From: Roseiarcus sp963824475
Lineage (GTDB): Bacteria; Pseudomonadota; Alphaproteobacteria; Rhizobiales; Beijerinckiaceae
Length of the DNA: 64,000 nt
NCBI GenBank assembly: GCA_963824475.1
Contig: CAWGPR010000003.1
Location: 682,001 to 746,000, forward strand
Reading direction: 5' to 3'
Shown: in pieces, positions 53,549 to 61,988 of the stretch
Layout of the letters: each line of letters starts with the position of its first letter
Position numbering within the stretch: position 1 is the stretch's first letter
The notes under the pieces: model-generated
What the model saw: the letters and a program-made list of their open reading frames with translations, nothing else
Told to the model about the DNA's origin: nothing
Databases searched by the model: none
Position numbers and translations under genes: made by a program

Positions 53549-55214
53549 GTGGCGACGAACCTGCTGGCGCAAATCGAGCGGCTTTGGGCGAACCTGCGGG
53601 GGCTCGGCGTCCGGCGTCTGTCCGCGTTGGCGTTGATCGGCCTCGCCGCCTTCGTGGCGACCGGGCTCGCGGGCTATTATCTGAGCCGCCCGACGATGGA
53701 GACGCTCTATTCGGGTCTCGATCGTGACGACATCGCCGCCATCGGCGCCGCCTTGCGCGAGGCGGGCGTGCCTTTCGACGTCAACGCCGAGAGCACGGTC
53801 GTTCTGACCCCAGCCGGACAGGCGGCCGCCGCGCGGATGATCCTGGCGGAAAAAGGCCTGCCGCGCGGCGGCGCGATCGGCAACGAACTCTATGACAAGC
53901 TCGGCTCGCTGGGACTGACGTCCTTCATGCAGGACGTTACGCGCTTAAGAGCGCTCGAAGGCGAACTCGCGCGCACGATCCAGATGATGCGCTCGGTCAA
54001 GGCGGCGCGGGTGCATATCGTCCTCGCCGACGAAGGCTCGTTCCGCCGCGAGCGCCAGCCCTCCTCGGCGTCCGTGGTCATCCGCACCGATGGCGGCGAC
54101 GACCGCGCCATCGGACAGGCGATCCGCCACCTCGTCGCCTCGGGGGTGCCCGGAATGAAGCTCGAGGACGTGACTGTGCTCAACGTCGACGGCAGCCTCT
54201 TGGCCTACGGCGCCCAGTCGGTCGAGAAGTCGCCGGACAATCTGCTCGCGCTCGAAAAGGAAGTGTCGCAGCAAATCCGCGAAAACGTCAGCCGCACGCT
54301 GACGCCTTACCTCAGCGCCCAAAATTTTCAGATTTCGGTCGCGGCCCGGCTCAACGCGGACAAGACGCAAACGAACGAGACGATCTACAATCCCGATCAG
54401 CGCGTCGAGCGGTCGGTGCGCGTCACCAAGGAGCAGCAAAGCTCGCAGAACGCGGCCGGAGAGCAGCCCGCAGGCGTCGAGGCCAATCTTCCGAAGCCGA
54501 AGACTTCGGGGGGCGAGTCGAAGCAGTCGAGCGACCAAACGCAAAAGCGCGAGGAGCTGACAAACTACGAAGTCTCGTCGAAGTCGATTTAGACGACCAG
54601 CGCCGGCTTCGTGGTCCAGAATCTCTCCATCGCCGTGCTGATCAACCGCGCCGCCCTCGCCGCCTCGCTCGGCGGCAAGCCATCGGCTGACGCAATCGCC
54701 GCCCAAGTCCACGAGATCGAACAGGTCGTCGCCTCCGCCGCCGGCCTCAATCGTGAGCGGGGAGACGCGGTCAAGATCTCGGTCGTCGATTTCGTCGATT
54801 TCGAGCCGCGACCTCGAGCCCGCGCCCGGTCCCTCGCTGGTCGACATTCTCGCTCGGCAGACGGGATCGATCCTCAACGCCGGCGCCATCGTGGCGGTCG
54901 CCGCAATGATGCTCTGGTTCGGGGTGCGGCCTGCCGTCAAGATGGCGTTCGCTCCTCCGCGCCTCGTCGCGGCCGGGGACGCGCGCGGCGCATCGGGCGG
55001 CCAAACGCCCGCACTCGCGGCGCCGGACGGCGCCGGTCAGCCCGGCGAAAGCATCCTCATCGAGACCGACTCGGATCGCGACGAATTCATGCAGGCGCTG
55101 CTCGCGCGGCGCGACAACGGTCCCGAGCGCAAGCTGCAGAAGCTGATCGACTTCGATGAGAACCATGCCGCCGCGATCCTCAAACAATGGATTCGTCAAG
55201 GAGCGAACGGATGA
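53549..55214 (+). CDS. fliF: Flagellar MS-ring protein FliF (two apparent lesions)
   Basis: About 554 residues if two errors are corrected. The start is GTG 53549 (MATNLLAQIERLWANLRGLG). The periplasmic region is clear: PTMETLYSGLDRDDIAAIGA, LEDVTVLNVDGSLL. At 54590-54592 an in-frame TAG interrupts SSKSI-TTSAGFVVQ; CAG with GATTC in place of GATTT would restore Gln. At 54797-54802 GATTTC in place of GATTC shifts the frame; repaired it reads VVDFVDSSRDLEPAPG. The C-terminal FliG-binding segment KLQKLIDFDENHAAAILKQW is intact. The stop overlaps the next gene (ATGA). Confidence 0.85.
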
Positions 55215-55999
55215 AACCGCTATCGATCGCCGACTATCTTGATCATCTCGGGCGCGCGGCAGGCGAGAAGGCGCCGCCGCGGCGCGAGAACTCGCCATTT
55301 CGCCCCCGGAGCCTGCCAAGCCCGCAGAGCGACGCGGCGAAGTCGAGGCCGGTCTTCGAACGTGCGGCCAAGGCGAGCGGCGTCGGCGAAACGCAAGGAG
55401 AGGACGCTCCCCGGCGCACGCCATGGGCGCCAAAGCCAGTTCCGCTGGCGGCGCGGCAATCGCCGTCGGACGAAGAGCCGGTCAAGCCCGAGGACATGTC
55501 GGCCAAGCTCACCGAAGCTTATGCGCGCGGCCGCGAGGAAGGCCTGGCGCATGGGCGCGTCGAGGCTTCGGACCGCCACGCGGCTGAACTCGCCGCGGCG
55601 CGGGAGCAGGCGGAAACGCAGCGGCAGGAGTTTCATATCAACGAATACATGGAGTTCGAAGGGGCGATCCGGTCAGGCTTGAGGCAGGTCGAGAACAATG
55701 TCGGCGCCGCCGTCACGCGCATCCTTGCGCCGTTTCTTTCGGAGGAGGTCGTAAAGCGCGCCGTGGACGAGTTGAGCAAGGCTGTCGCTCGGCTCAGCGC
55801 AGGCGGTTCGCCTGGATTGATCAAGATTTGAGGACCGGAGCGCATGCTTGCGCTTTTGCGCGAGCGGATCGCCGATCTGCCGATTGAGGTCGAGTATGTC
55901 GAAGGCGAGGGGGTGCAAACCGTCGTCGAGGCCAACGCCACGCAAATCGTGGCCGAGCTTCGCCCCTGGGCTGAGCTTTTGGCTTCGTTCGAGGCCTAA
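55211..55999 (+). CDS. FliH-like flagellar export protein (in-frame TGA probably an error)
   Basis: Read through one stop, this is a 262-residue protein. The first 206 residues are Pro/Arg-rich, then helical (EAYARGREEGLAHGRVEASD, a FliH-type charged coiled region). The C-terminal part after the TGA at 55829-55831 continues in the same frame: GPERMLALLRERIADLPIEV to LLASFEA. GATTT at 55825-55829 would be GATTC in the intact gene, turning TGA into CGA (LIKIRGPERM). It overlaps fliF by ATGA and precedes motB by 9 bp. Confidence 0.65.
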
Positions 56000-56008
56000 G
56001 CCGCGCCG

Positions 56009-57298
56009 ATGACCGCGCCACATCCGGAAATCATCGTCGTCAGGCGCCGCGGCTCGGAGGAGGACGAGCATCACGGCGGCGCCTGGAAGATCGCCTTCGC
56101 CGATTTCATGACTGCGATGATGGCGTTTTTTCTCGTGCTGTGGATCATCAGCGCCACCGACAAGAACACCAAGACGCTCATCGCGCGCTACTTCAATCCG
56201 GTGAAGGTCGAGGAGCCGGCGAAGGCGCAGAAAGGCATCCACGGCGTTCCGGAGAAGGACGCCTATGCGGCGGGCGCGGACGCCGCTGCGCCAAGCGGCG
56301 GGAAGCCCTCTTCCGAGCGCAGCGAAGCGACGGAGGAAAAGGCGGACGAGGGCGCGCCCGCGGGTTCGTCGGACCAATACGAGCGACCGCGCCCGCCCAC
56401 CCCCTCGACCGTGCCGCCGCCGGATCCGGCGAAACCCTATCCGACCATGTCGGAGCAGGAATTGTTCAGCGATCCTCGCGCCAGCCTCGACAAGATCGCC
56501 GGCGCGCCGCCGCCAGGGCCTCGCATCGATCCTTCGGCGGCGATGAAAGGCTACGGCGAAGTGGGGCCGAGCACCGACGAAGCGTTGCGCGATCCGTTCC
56601 GTCCGCTCGGCAGCGACCAGGCGGTCAATGTGGTGGCCCACGATCCCGGCGCCCCGCCCGCGGCCGCCGCCCCCAGCGACGAGCCGGTTTCCATGTCGAC
56701 GTCGATTGCGTCAGAGGCCGGGTCGCCGATGGGCTCCGCCGAAGCGCCGGGACCCGCCGAAGCTCAAGGCGCGGGATCGCCCGCTCCGGCGACGCCCTAT
56801 CCGCCGGCGCCCGACGCGGCCGAAGCGCGCCAGACCGCCGCATCCAACCTGCTCGCCGACTTGAAGAAGCGGTTGGCCGGCGAGGCCAAGGCGATGCAGG
56901 GCCCGCAACTCGACGTCCAGGCAACCGAGGATGGCCTCCTGATAAGCCTCACCGACCGAGAGAATTTTTCCATGTTCGCCATCGGCTCAGCCGAGCCGCA
57001 GCCTCGCGTCTTGCGCATGATGGACGCGATCGCCGCGAGCCTGCAAAGCCTGCACGGCGCCATCATCGTACGCGGCCACACCGACGCGCGCCCCTACCGG
57101 TCCGCGACCTACGACAATTGGCGGCTCTCCTCGGCGCGGGCGCAAATGGCCTATTACATGCTGATTCGCGGCGGGCTGCCGGAAAAGCGGTTCGAGCGGG
57201 TCGAGGGCTACGCCGACCATCATCTCAAGGACCCTTCCCATCCGCTCGCGGCCGAAAACCGCCGCATCGAGATTCTCGTGCGCGAGGGCAAGCCATGA
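56009..57298 (+). CDS. motB: Flagellar motor stator protein MotB
   Basis: A 429-residue stator subunit. The single transmembrane segment AFADFMTAMMAFFLVLWIIS carries the proton-binding Asp near residue 31. The C-terminal OmpA/MotB peptidoglycan-binding domain has IIVRGHTDARPY and RRIEILVREG. The long Pro/Ala-rich linker between them is typical of rhizobial MotB. motA is not in the window. Its stop overlaps motC by ATGA. Confidence 0.92.
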   Translation: MTAPHPEIIVVRRRGSEEDEHHGGAWKIAFADFMTAMMAFFLVLWIISATDKNTKTLIARYFNPVKVEEPAKAQKGIHGVPEKDAYAAGADAAAPSGGKPSSERSEATEEKADEGAPAGSSDQYERPRPPTPSTVPPPDPAKPYPTMSEQELFSDPRASLDKIAGAPPPGPRIDPSAAMKGYGEVGPSTDEALRDPFRPLGSDQAVNVVAHDPGAPPAAAAPSDEPVSMSTSIASEAGSPMGSAEAPGPAEAQGAGSPAPATPYPPAPDAAEARQTAASNLLADLKKRLAGEAKAMQGPQLDVQATEDGLLISLTDRENFSMFAIGSAEPQPRVLRMMDAIAASLQSLHGAIIVRGHTDARPYRSATYDNWRLSSARAQMAYYMLIRGGLPEKRFERVEGYADHHLKDPSHPLAAENRRIEILVREGKP

Positions 57299-58482
57299 CC
57301 CTTCCCCGGGCCGCGTTGGCTTTCGCCGCATTCGCTGTCCTCGCGCCTTCTGCGGCGTTCGCCGATTCGGCGAAGGTCTCCGACCTCGTGGATGATCTGC
57401 AGCGGATCCAGCTCAAGATCGCCCAGGGCGACAAGGCGGCCTACCCGGCTCAGCTCAATCAGTTGAAGACGATCGGCGCGGCGATCGCTTCGACCAGTCC
57501 TGAAACCTGGAAAAGCAAACGCGAAGCGGATTTGCTCGTCATCTATATCCTGAGCGGGGGATCTCTCGCCGATGTCGCGCCGCTGCTCAGAGGCGACGCG
57601 CTTATCGAATCGGAGCGGTCGCTCGCGCGCGGCGCGCTCGCCTACGTCACCAATCACGAGGCCGACGCCATCGGTCTGCTCGGGCAAACGGATCTGACCG
57701 CGCTCGACGCGCGCCTCGCGGGCGAGGTCGCGTTCGCCCGCTCCGTCCTCGAGACGAAGCGGGACGCCAAGGCCGCGGTCGAGCTTCTCGATTGGTCGCG
57801 CCTGCTTTCGCCGGGCGGATTGGTTGAGGAAGCAGCGCTGCGGCGCGAGATCGCCCTTCTTGCGGAGGCCAAGGACGTAAGCCGCGTGGCGATGTTGATG
57901 CGGCAATATGTGACCCGCTTCGCCGCCTCGCTCTACGCCGGGGATTTCTTGCGCGATCTCGCGGGCCCCGTCGCGCGGCTCGGTCTCGCCGACGATCCGG
58001 CCAATTATAAGCTCCTGTCGAGCGCGGTGGCTGCTTTGCCGGCCGACAATCGGCGAGAGTTTCTGCTTAGCCTAGCCAAATCCGGGCTCGTCAGCGCGAA
58101 ATTCGCCGCCGCCGGGGCCGCCGCGACCGAGGCTCTCGAAGGTTCGAAAGCCGACAGCCAGGAGGCCATGCGCGCCCGCCTTTATCTGGCGGCCAGTCGC
58201 CTGTTCTCGGACGCGTACGACGCGGCGGTCGCCGATTTGCGGACTCTGTCCGCAACGAAACTCGACCGGGCCGACGCCAGTCTGCTGGCTGCGGCGCGGC
58301 GCGCAGCGGCGGAGTTGCGGATCGCTCCCGAGATCGGGGTCGTCAATACGCAGGACCCCGCCGCTTTAGGCGAGGACGACAAGAATAAAGCCAGCGGGCC
58401 CGCACTGACGATCGAGCAAGCGCAAGCTGCGCTCCTGCGCACCTCGAGCCTCGTGCCGACACAAAATGGAGGCTCGCCATGA
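57295..58482 (+). CDS. motC: MotC, periplasmic motor protein
   Basis: A 395-residue exported protein (signal peptide MTLPRAALAFAAFAVLAPSA). MotC is specific to rhizobia and relatives, where it binds MotB in the periplasm and is required for motor rotation. Segments such as RDLAGPVARLGLADDPANYK match the family. It overlaps motB and fliK by ATGA at both ends, so the three are translationally coupled. Confidence 0.88.
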   Translation: MTLPRAALAFAAFAVLAPSAAFADSAKVSDLVDDLQRIQLKIAQGDKAAYPAQLNQLKTIGAAIASTSPETWKSKREADLLVIYILSGGSLADVAPLLRGDALIESERSLARGALAYVTNHEADAIGLLGQTDLTALDARLAGEVAFARSVLETKRDAKAAVELLDWSRLLSPGGLVEEAALRREIALLAEAKDVSRVAMLMRQYVTRFAASLYAGDFLRDLAGPVARLGLADDPANYKLLSSAVAALPADNRREFLLSLAKSGLVSAKFAAAGAAATEALEGSKADSQEAMRARLYLAASRLFSDAYDAAVADLRTLSATKLDRADASLLAAARRAAAELRIAPEIGVVNTQDPAALGEDDKNKASGPALTIEQAQAALLRTSSLVPTQNGGSP

Positions 58483-59851
58483 CCGCGCCCGCCGCCGCGC
58501 CCTCGTCGGAGCCAATCGCGCCACCCGCGCCGCGCGCGTCTCCCCAGCCGCCGGCCGATCGCTTCGCCTTCGCCGCCGTGCTTGACTCGATTCCTGGCGC
58601 AGCGACGAAAGCGGGCGCTTCGGCCGCCGAGGGACAGCCCTATCCTTCCGAAGAACCGCGACAGGAAGAGGCTGCGCCCGGACAGCCGACCAGACATTCG
58701 CTGCTCAACGACGGCGCGCTTCTGGCGTCGTTGCCGTTTGCGCTGCGCGCCGCCTCGGCGATGGATGAGGGTTCGCAAGCCGCGGACCACGCGTCTTCGC
58801 TCGCTCCGGCTGCAACGAAAGCGTCGGGAGCCGAGGCCAGCGGCGCACCCGTCGCCCCTGGCGCCAAGGCGGCGACCGTCGGGCGGCTGATTGGCGAACG
58901 CGCCTTTCACTTCGGCGCCTCCGCGGGCGCGATGGCGAACCGTTCGCTCGCGATCGACGCACAGTTCGCGCCGGCCGGCGCCGACCTTGCGCCCCGAGCG
59001 GGTCAAGGCGGCGAAAACGCTCTGGCCGCAGACTTCGCGCAGGCCCAGGCCATGGCGGCGAAACCATTCGCGGCCGCCGTTCCATCGAGCGACAGCGCGC
59101 CGGCCCCGGCGGCGATCGCTTCCCGAGCAGCCGGAACCGCAACAAATCGCGTGAGTCCCCACCCGTGCGCCGACGCACGACGCGGCGCGAAGCGGACGCA
59201 AGCCTGAAGTCCAGGCGCCCCCGCCCGTCACCCGGGTCGCGACCTCCGCCGCGGCCCATGCGCCAGCGGAACCCAGCGGCAAGCCGAACGACGGCCGCCT
59301 TCACGATCCGGTCGGGTCCGCAGCGCCCACGACAGCGCAAACCGGTCCGTTTGGCGCACAGCTGTCGGCGGCTTTTGCCGCGGGGTCATCGTTCGCACCC
59401 AGCGCCTCGACGCCGAGCGTCGCGGCCGTAGACACCACGCCACGTGCGAGCGCGCTCGCCGCCAGCCCCGCGGCTGTCGGTCCGCCGGTCAGGGAGATCG
59501 ACGTCGATCTTTCGCCGGGCGGCCTCGAGGACGTCTCGATGACCATGCGGCTCGCCGGCGACAAGCTCTCGGTCGTCATCCGCGCCGCGAGTTCTCAAAC
59601 CCTAAGTTCAATCGAAGGAGCGCGCGACGCGATCGCCGATCGCATGGCGGCGATCGGCCAACCGCTCGAACTCGCTCATTGTCAAGCAGGCGGGCGTCAA
59701 CGCTGATGGGAATGCGAACGGAAACACGGCTTCCGCCGACGACGGCTCGGCGGGGGAGACATGGAGATCGGCGCAAGGCGCCGGCGAGCGCGGCGGCTCG
59801 AACGATGCGAACCTGTCTCGGCGCGGCGCTGGTCGCGGTCGCGGTCTCTAG
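58479..59851 (+). CDS. fliK: Flagellar hook-length control protein FliK/MotD (two apparent frameshifts)
   Basis: About 456 residues when repaired. The N-terminal two-thirds are Ala/Pro-rich, as usual for hook-length rulers. The conserved C-terminal domain reads REIDVDLSPGGLEDVSMTMR, then LAGDKLSVVIRAASSQTLSS. Two frame changes are needed: one C must be removed after GAGTC at 59153-59160, and GAACTC at 59668-59673 must be GACTC (giving GQPLDSLIVKQAGVNAD). Both lie at GANTC sites, so the gene is probably intact. The repaired stop (59849-59851) overlaps the next gene by 47 bp. Confidence 0.75.
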
Positions 59852-60365
59852 CGGCGGCGCCGCCGTCGCCGAGGGATCGCTTGATTGCGAGCGGGAAATG
59901 ACGCGCGCGGCGGCGCTGCACGGCGTGCCGCTCAACGTGCTTTATTCGGTCGGCCTGACCGAGACTGGGCGCCGGGGCGAGCTCAGCCCCTATGACATGA
60001 ACGTCGACGGCCAGGCGGTGCATTCCGCAAGCCTCGCCGAGGCGATGGCGCGCTTCGCGCAGGCGAAGGGACGCGGGGCGAAATTCATCGACATCGGCTG
60101 CATGCAGATCAATCACCGCTTCCACGGCGCCGACTTTCGTTCCTTGAGCGAAATGTTCGACCCCGCGCGCAACGTCGAATATGCAGCAAACTTCCTGAAG
60201 GCGCTGCGCGCGCAGGAAGGTTCGTGGACCCTGGCGGTCGCCCGCTACAACGCCGGTCCAGCGAATCCGGCGGCGGAGAGAACCTATGTCTGCTCGGTCA
60301 TCCGCAACATGATCGCGAGCGGCTTCGGCGGCTGGACGGCCAACGCCCGCGCGCTCTGTCAGTAG
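59805..60365 (+). CDS. Lytic transglycosylase-like protein
   Basis: A 186-residue exported enzyme with a signal peptide (MRTCLGAALVAVAVSSGGAA) and a C-terminal SLT domain: LYSVGLTETGRRGELSPYDM (catalytic Glu in TETG), DIGCMQINHRFHG and VARYNAGPANP. It cleaves peptidoglycan glycans, probably to let the flagellar rod pass. The ATG 59805 start is chosen for the signal peptide; a longer frame upstream overlaps fliK and is not family-like. It is the last gene of the motB-motC-fliK run. Confidence 0.85.
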   Translation: MRTCLGAALVAVAVSSGGAAVAEGSLDCEREMTRAAALHGVPLNVLYSVGLTETGRRGELSPYDMNVDGQAVHSASLAEAMARFAQAKGRGAKFIDIGCMQINHRFHGADFRSLSEMFDPARNVEYAANFLKALRAQEGSWTLAVARYNAGPANPAAERTYVCSVIRNMIASGFGGWTANARALCQ

Positions 60366-60900
60366 CCGCCTGTAAAGGCGCCGACCGGACGCCGCCCCCG
60401 CGCACAAAGTTACGCGACTCAATGATTTCATGGGTCTAGGTGCGCTTTCGCGCAACTTTTTTGGCGAGCAAGCTTCGACCTCGCCCCGATCCGACGAGGA
60501 CAGGCGGCCGACCGGGCCGTTTCGTTTCGGGCCTGGACGAAGCCGAGCAGGGGCCAAAACGAAACGCTCATTTCGCCATGCGAAACGAAACGTTTCGCGT
60601 GGGCCGTCGTAAGTCATTGGAATCCTTATGCGCGCCGAATCACTCATTTCGCGGTTTCGTTTGTTTTCAATGGCTTAACCCCGTTTTGGTTTCGCCGTTT
60701 TCGTCGTCGCCGCCGAGCCGGGCTCGCTTAAGATTTTTGTCTCCGGCTCCGCTTTGGGTCGATCCCACAACCATAGCTGAAATTACGAAATATGTCAAGA
60801 TAAATTTCTTAATTACAGAATTTATAGACTTCGATGATCCGACTGCGCCGCCCCGGCGCGAACGGGGCGAGCGGCGCCGAAGGATGAGAGAAATAAACGG
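60366..60900. other. Gap with long repeat, no gene
   Basis: 535 bp between the convergent flagellar and peptide-array operons. Its main content is copy 2 of the long dispersed repeat (60409-60703). The remainder, around 60770-60830, is AT-rich and without coding potential. Confidence 0.55.
60409..60703. repeat. Dispersed long repeat, copy 2 (inverted relative to copy 1)
   Basis: About 295 bp matching, in reverse complement, the segment 7397-7661. It contains the invariant 15-mer GTTTGTTTTCAATGG (60659-60673), the block GTCGTAAGTCATTGGAAT, several CGTTTCG/CGAAACG words including a CGAAACGTTTCG palindrome, and GCGCAACTTTTTTGG. Short in-frame stretches here are not credible genes. Confidence 0.6.
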
Positions 60901-61015
60901 CTACGGACAGTTACCGTCACATGCGTGCGCGGGGGGCGACCAAGAACGTCGTCGTGACCGTCGCGCCGCTGACGAGACCGAATACAATTACGGCGAGGAG
61001 AAGAAGCTTGTGCGT
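60901..61015 (-). pseudogene. Tiny exported peptide, decayed sixth copy of the array
   Basis: The sequence lines up with the other array members (KLLLLAVIVFGLVSG hydrophobic core), but the start codon is ACG in place of ATG, and a run of six C shifts the frame before the tail. With one C removed the tail would read APAHACDGNCP and end at TAG 60901-60903. It is preceded by the same TGA-GGGG spacing as its neighbours. I regard it as a decayed copy; a homopolymer error could explain the frameshift but not the ACG. Confidence 0.5.
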
Positions 61016-61024
61016 GATCGCCCC

Positions 61025-61135
61025 TCAGCAACCATTGCATTGAGCGTGCGCGGGCTGGGCTGTGAATGAAGAGTAAGCCGTCACGCCTCCGGCGAGGGCC
61101 AGCGCGGTCAGGGCAAGGAGCAGGAGCTTGCGCAT
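61025..61135 (-). CDS. Tiny exported Cys-tail peptide (array copy 5)
   Basis: 36 residues: signal peptide MRKLLLLALTALALAGG followed by VTAYSSFTAQPAHA, a signal-peptidase I site (AHA), and a five-residue tail QCNGC ending in Cys. The ATG lies 9 bases after the TGA of copy 4, with GAGGGG as ribosome-binding site overlapping that stop. It is almost identical to copy 4 in the leader, so the two are recent duplicates. The family is not recognised. Confidence 0.72.
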   Translation of the reverse strand: MRKLLLLALTALALAGGVTAYSSFTAQPAHAQCNGC

Positions 61136-61144
61136 GACGGCCCC

Positions 61145-61261
61145 TCAGCAGCCGCTGCCGCCGCAGTCAGCGTGCGCGGGCTGGGCCGTGAATGAAGAGT
61201 AAGCCGTCACGCCTCCCGCGAGGGCCAGAGCGGTCAGGGCAAGGAGCAGCAGCTTGCGCAT
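61145..61261 (-). CDS. Tiny exported Cys-tail peptide (array copy 4)
   Basis: 38 residues: signal peptide MRKLLLLALTALALAGG, AHA cleavage site, and a tail DCGGSGC with two Cys spaced by four residues. It is 11 bp after copy 3, with GAGA as a weak ribosome-binding site. The tail differs from copy 5 while the leader is nearly the same, so the mature part varies faster than the signal peptide. Confidence 0.75.
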   Translation of the reverse strand: MRKLLLLALTALALAGGVTAYSSFTAQPAHADCGGSGC

Positions 61262-61272
61262 TCAGGATTCTC

Positions 61273-61386
61273 TCAACAACCGTCGCCTTGACACGCGTGG
61301 GCAGGCGCAGCCACGAACGTCGTCTCGGCCGTTACGCCACCAGCAAGAACAAGGGCAGTCAGAACGGCGAAGATGACCTTCCGCAT
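61273..61386 (-). CDS. Tiny exported Cys-tail peptide (array copy 3)
   Basis: 37 residues: signal peptide MRKVIFAVLTALVLAGGVTA, AHA site, and tail CQGDGC with two Cys. Its ATG is preceded by GAGGGGAAC that overlaps the stop of copy 2. It differs from the others in the leader, which rules out gene conversion of the whole unit and supports selection for the architecture. Confidence 0.75.
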   Translation of the reverse strand: MRKVIFAVLTALVLAGGVTAETTFVAAPAHACQGDGC

Positions 61387-61393
61387 GTTCCCC

Positions 61394-61513
61394 TCAGCAG
61401 TTGTTGCAGCCGCCGCCGTCAGCGCGTGCTGGCCCCACGGTAAAAGTGACAGTCGCGGCGACACTCCCTGCGAGGGCCAGCGCGATCAAGGCAAGGAGCA
61501 GGAGTTTGCGCAT
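61394..61513 (-). CDS. Tiny exported Cys-tail peptide (array copy 2)
   Basis: 39 residues: signal peptide MRKLLLLALIALALAGSVAA, ARA cleavage site, and tail DGGGCNNC with a CxxC pair at the very C-terminus. The ATG is 7 bases after the stop of copy 1, with GAGGGG as ribosome-binding site. Confidence 0.75.
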   Translation of the reverse strand: MRKLLLLALIALALAGSVAATVTFTVGPARADGGGCNNC

Positions 61514-61520
61514 GTTCCCC

Positions 61521-61634
61521 TCAGCAGGGGTTGCCGTCACAAGCGCTTGCTGGATCGGAGGAAAGTGTGGAGTAAGCGGTCAAACCACCGGCGACAGACA
61601 GCGCCAGAAGGGCGAGGATCAAAAGCTTTCGCAC
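61521..61634 (-). CDS. Tiny exported Cys-tail peptide (array copy 1, first in the array)
   Basis: 37 residues from GTG 61634: signal peptide MRKLLILALLALSVAGGLTA, cleavage site ASA, and tail CDGNPC. The GTG is preceded by GGGGAACGG. It is the promoter-proximal member, 354 bp after the pqqE stop. Whether it is transcribed from pqqE or from its own promoter in that gap is not known. Confidence 0.7.
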   Translation of the reverse strand: MRKLLILALLALSVAGGLTAYSTLSSDPASACDGNPC

Positions 61635-61793
61635 GGGCCGTTCCCCAGCCACAATGGTTAATCCAAAGCGCGAAAGTAATTCGGTGTCAACTTTGGTTTT
61701 AGGGAAACCGGGTCCGCGGCTCCCGTAGCGTTATTTGTTGGTCTCGACCGAAGAACGGCGCCGCGCGTCGACTTCCGCCGACGCCGTCGAGAT

Positions 61794-61934
61794 GTCATGG
61801 CCGGGCTTGACCCGGCCATCCACGCAGCGCCGGCGCCGTTTTTGCGGATCTCTTCTCGTTTGTATAACATTATCAGTAATTTGATCGCAAGATTCGTAGT
61901 TTTTGTGGATGGCCGGGTCAAGCCCGGCCATGAC
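61794..61934. repeat. Palindromic repeat element with perfect 30-bp inverted arms
   Basis: The arms 61794-61823 and 61905-61934 are perfect reverse complements over 30 bp (beginning GTCATGGCCGGGCTTGACCC), separated by 81 bp of AT-rich sequence. Each arm is itself nearly palindromic. It lies between pqqE and the peptide array and may end the pqq transcript. It is the same family as the element inside glyS (41097-41204). The rest of the gap 61635-61988 shows no gene. Confidence 0.75.
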
Positions 61935-61988
61935 GAAAAACCGAAAGGTGTATGATGCGGAGCGACCCCCGATCGAATCGCCTGCCCC

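Noticed and set aside
53549..55999. fliF and the FliH-like gene as true pseudogenes
   Set aside because: All three lesions are at GATTC sites, the downstream frames remain perfectly conserved, and gene overlaps (ATGA) are intact, which fits base-calling error better than decay.
60901..61634. The small-gene array as a CRISPR or simple tandem repeat
   Set aside because: The units are not separated by unique spacers of constant length. They keep start codons, ribosome-binding sites and a signal-peptide pattern while the tails vary, so coding explains them better.
61025..61634. Array peptides as PqqA or methanobactin precursors
   Set aside because: PqqA needs Glu and Tyr in its core and has no signal peptide. 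Methanobactin precursors have a different leader and core and associated mbnB/mbnC genes, none of which is here.
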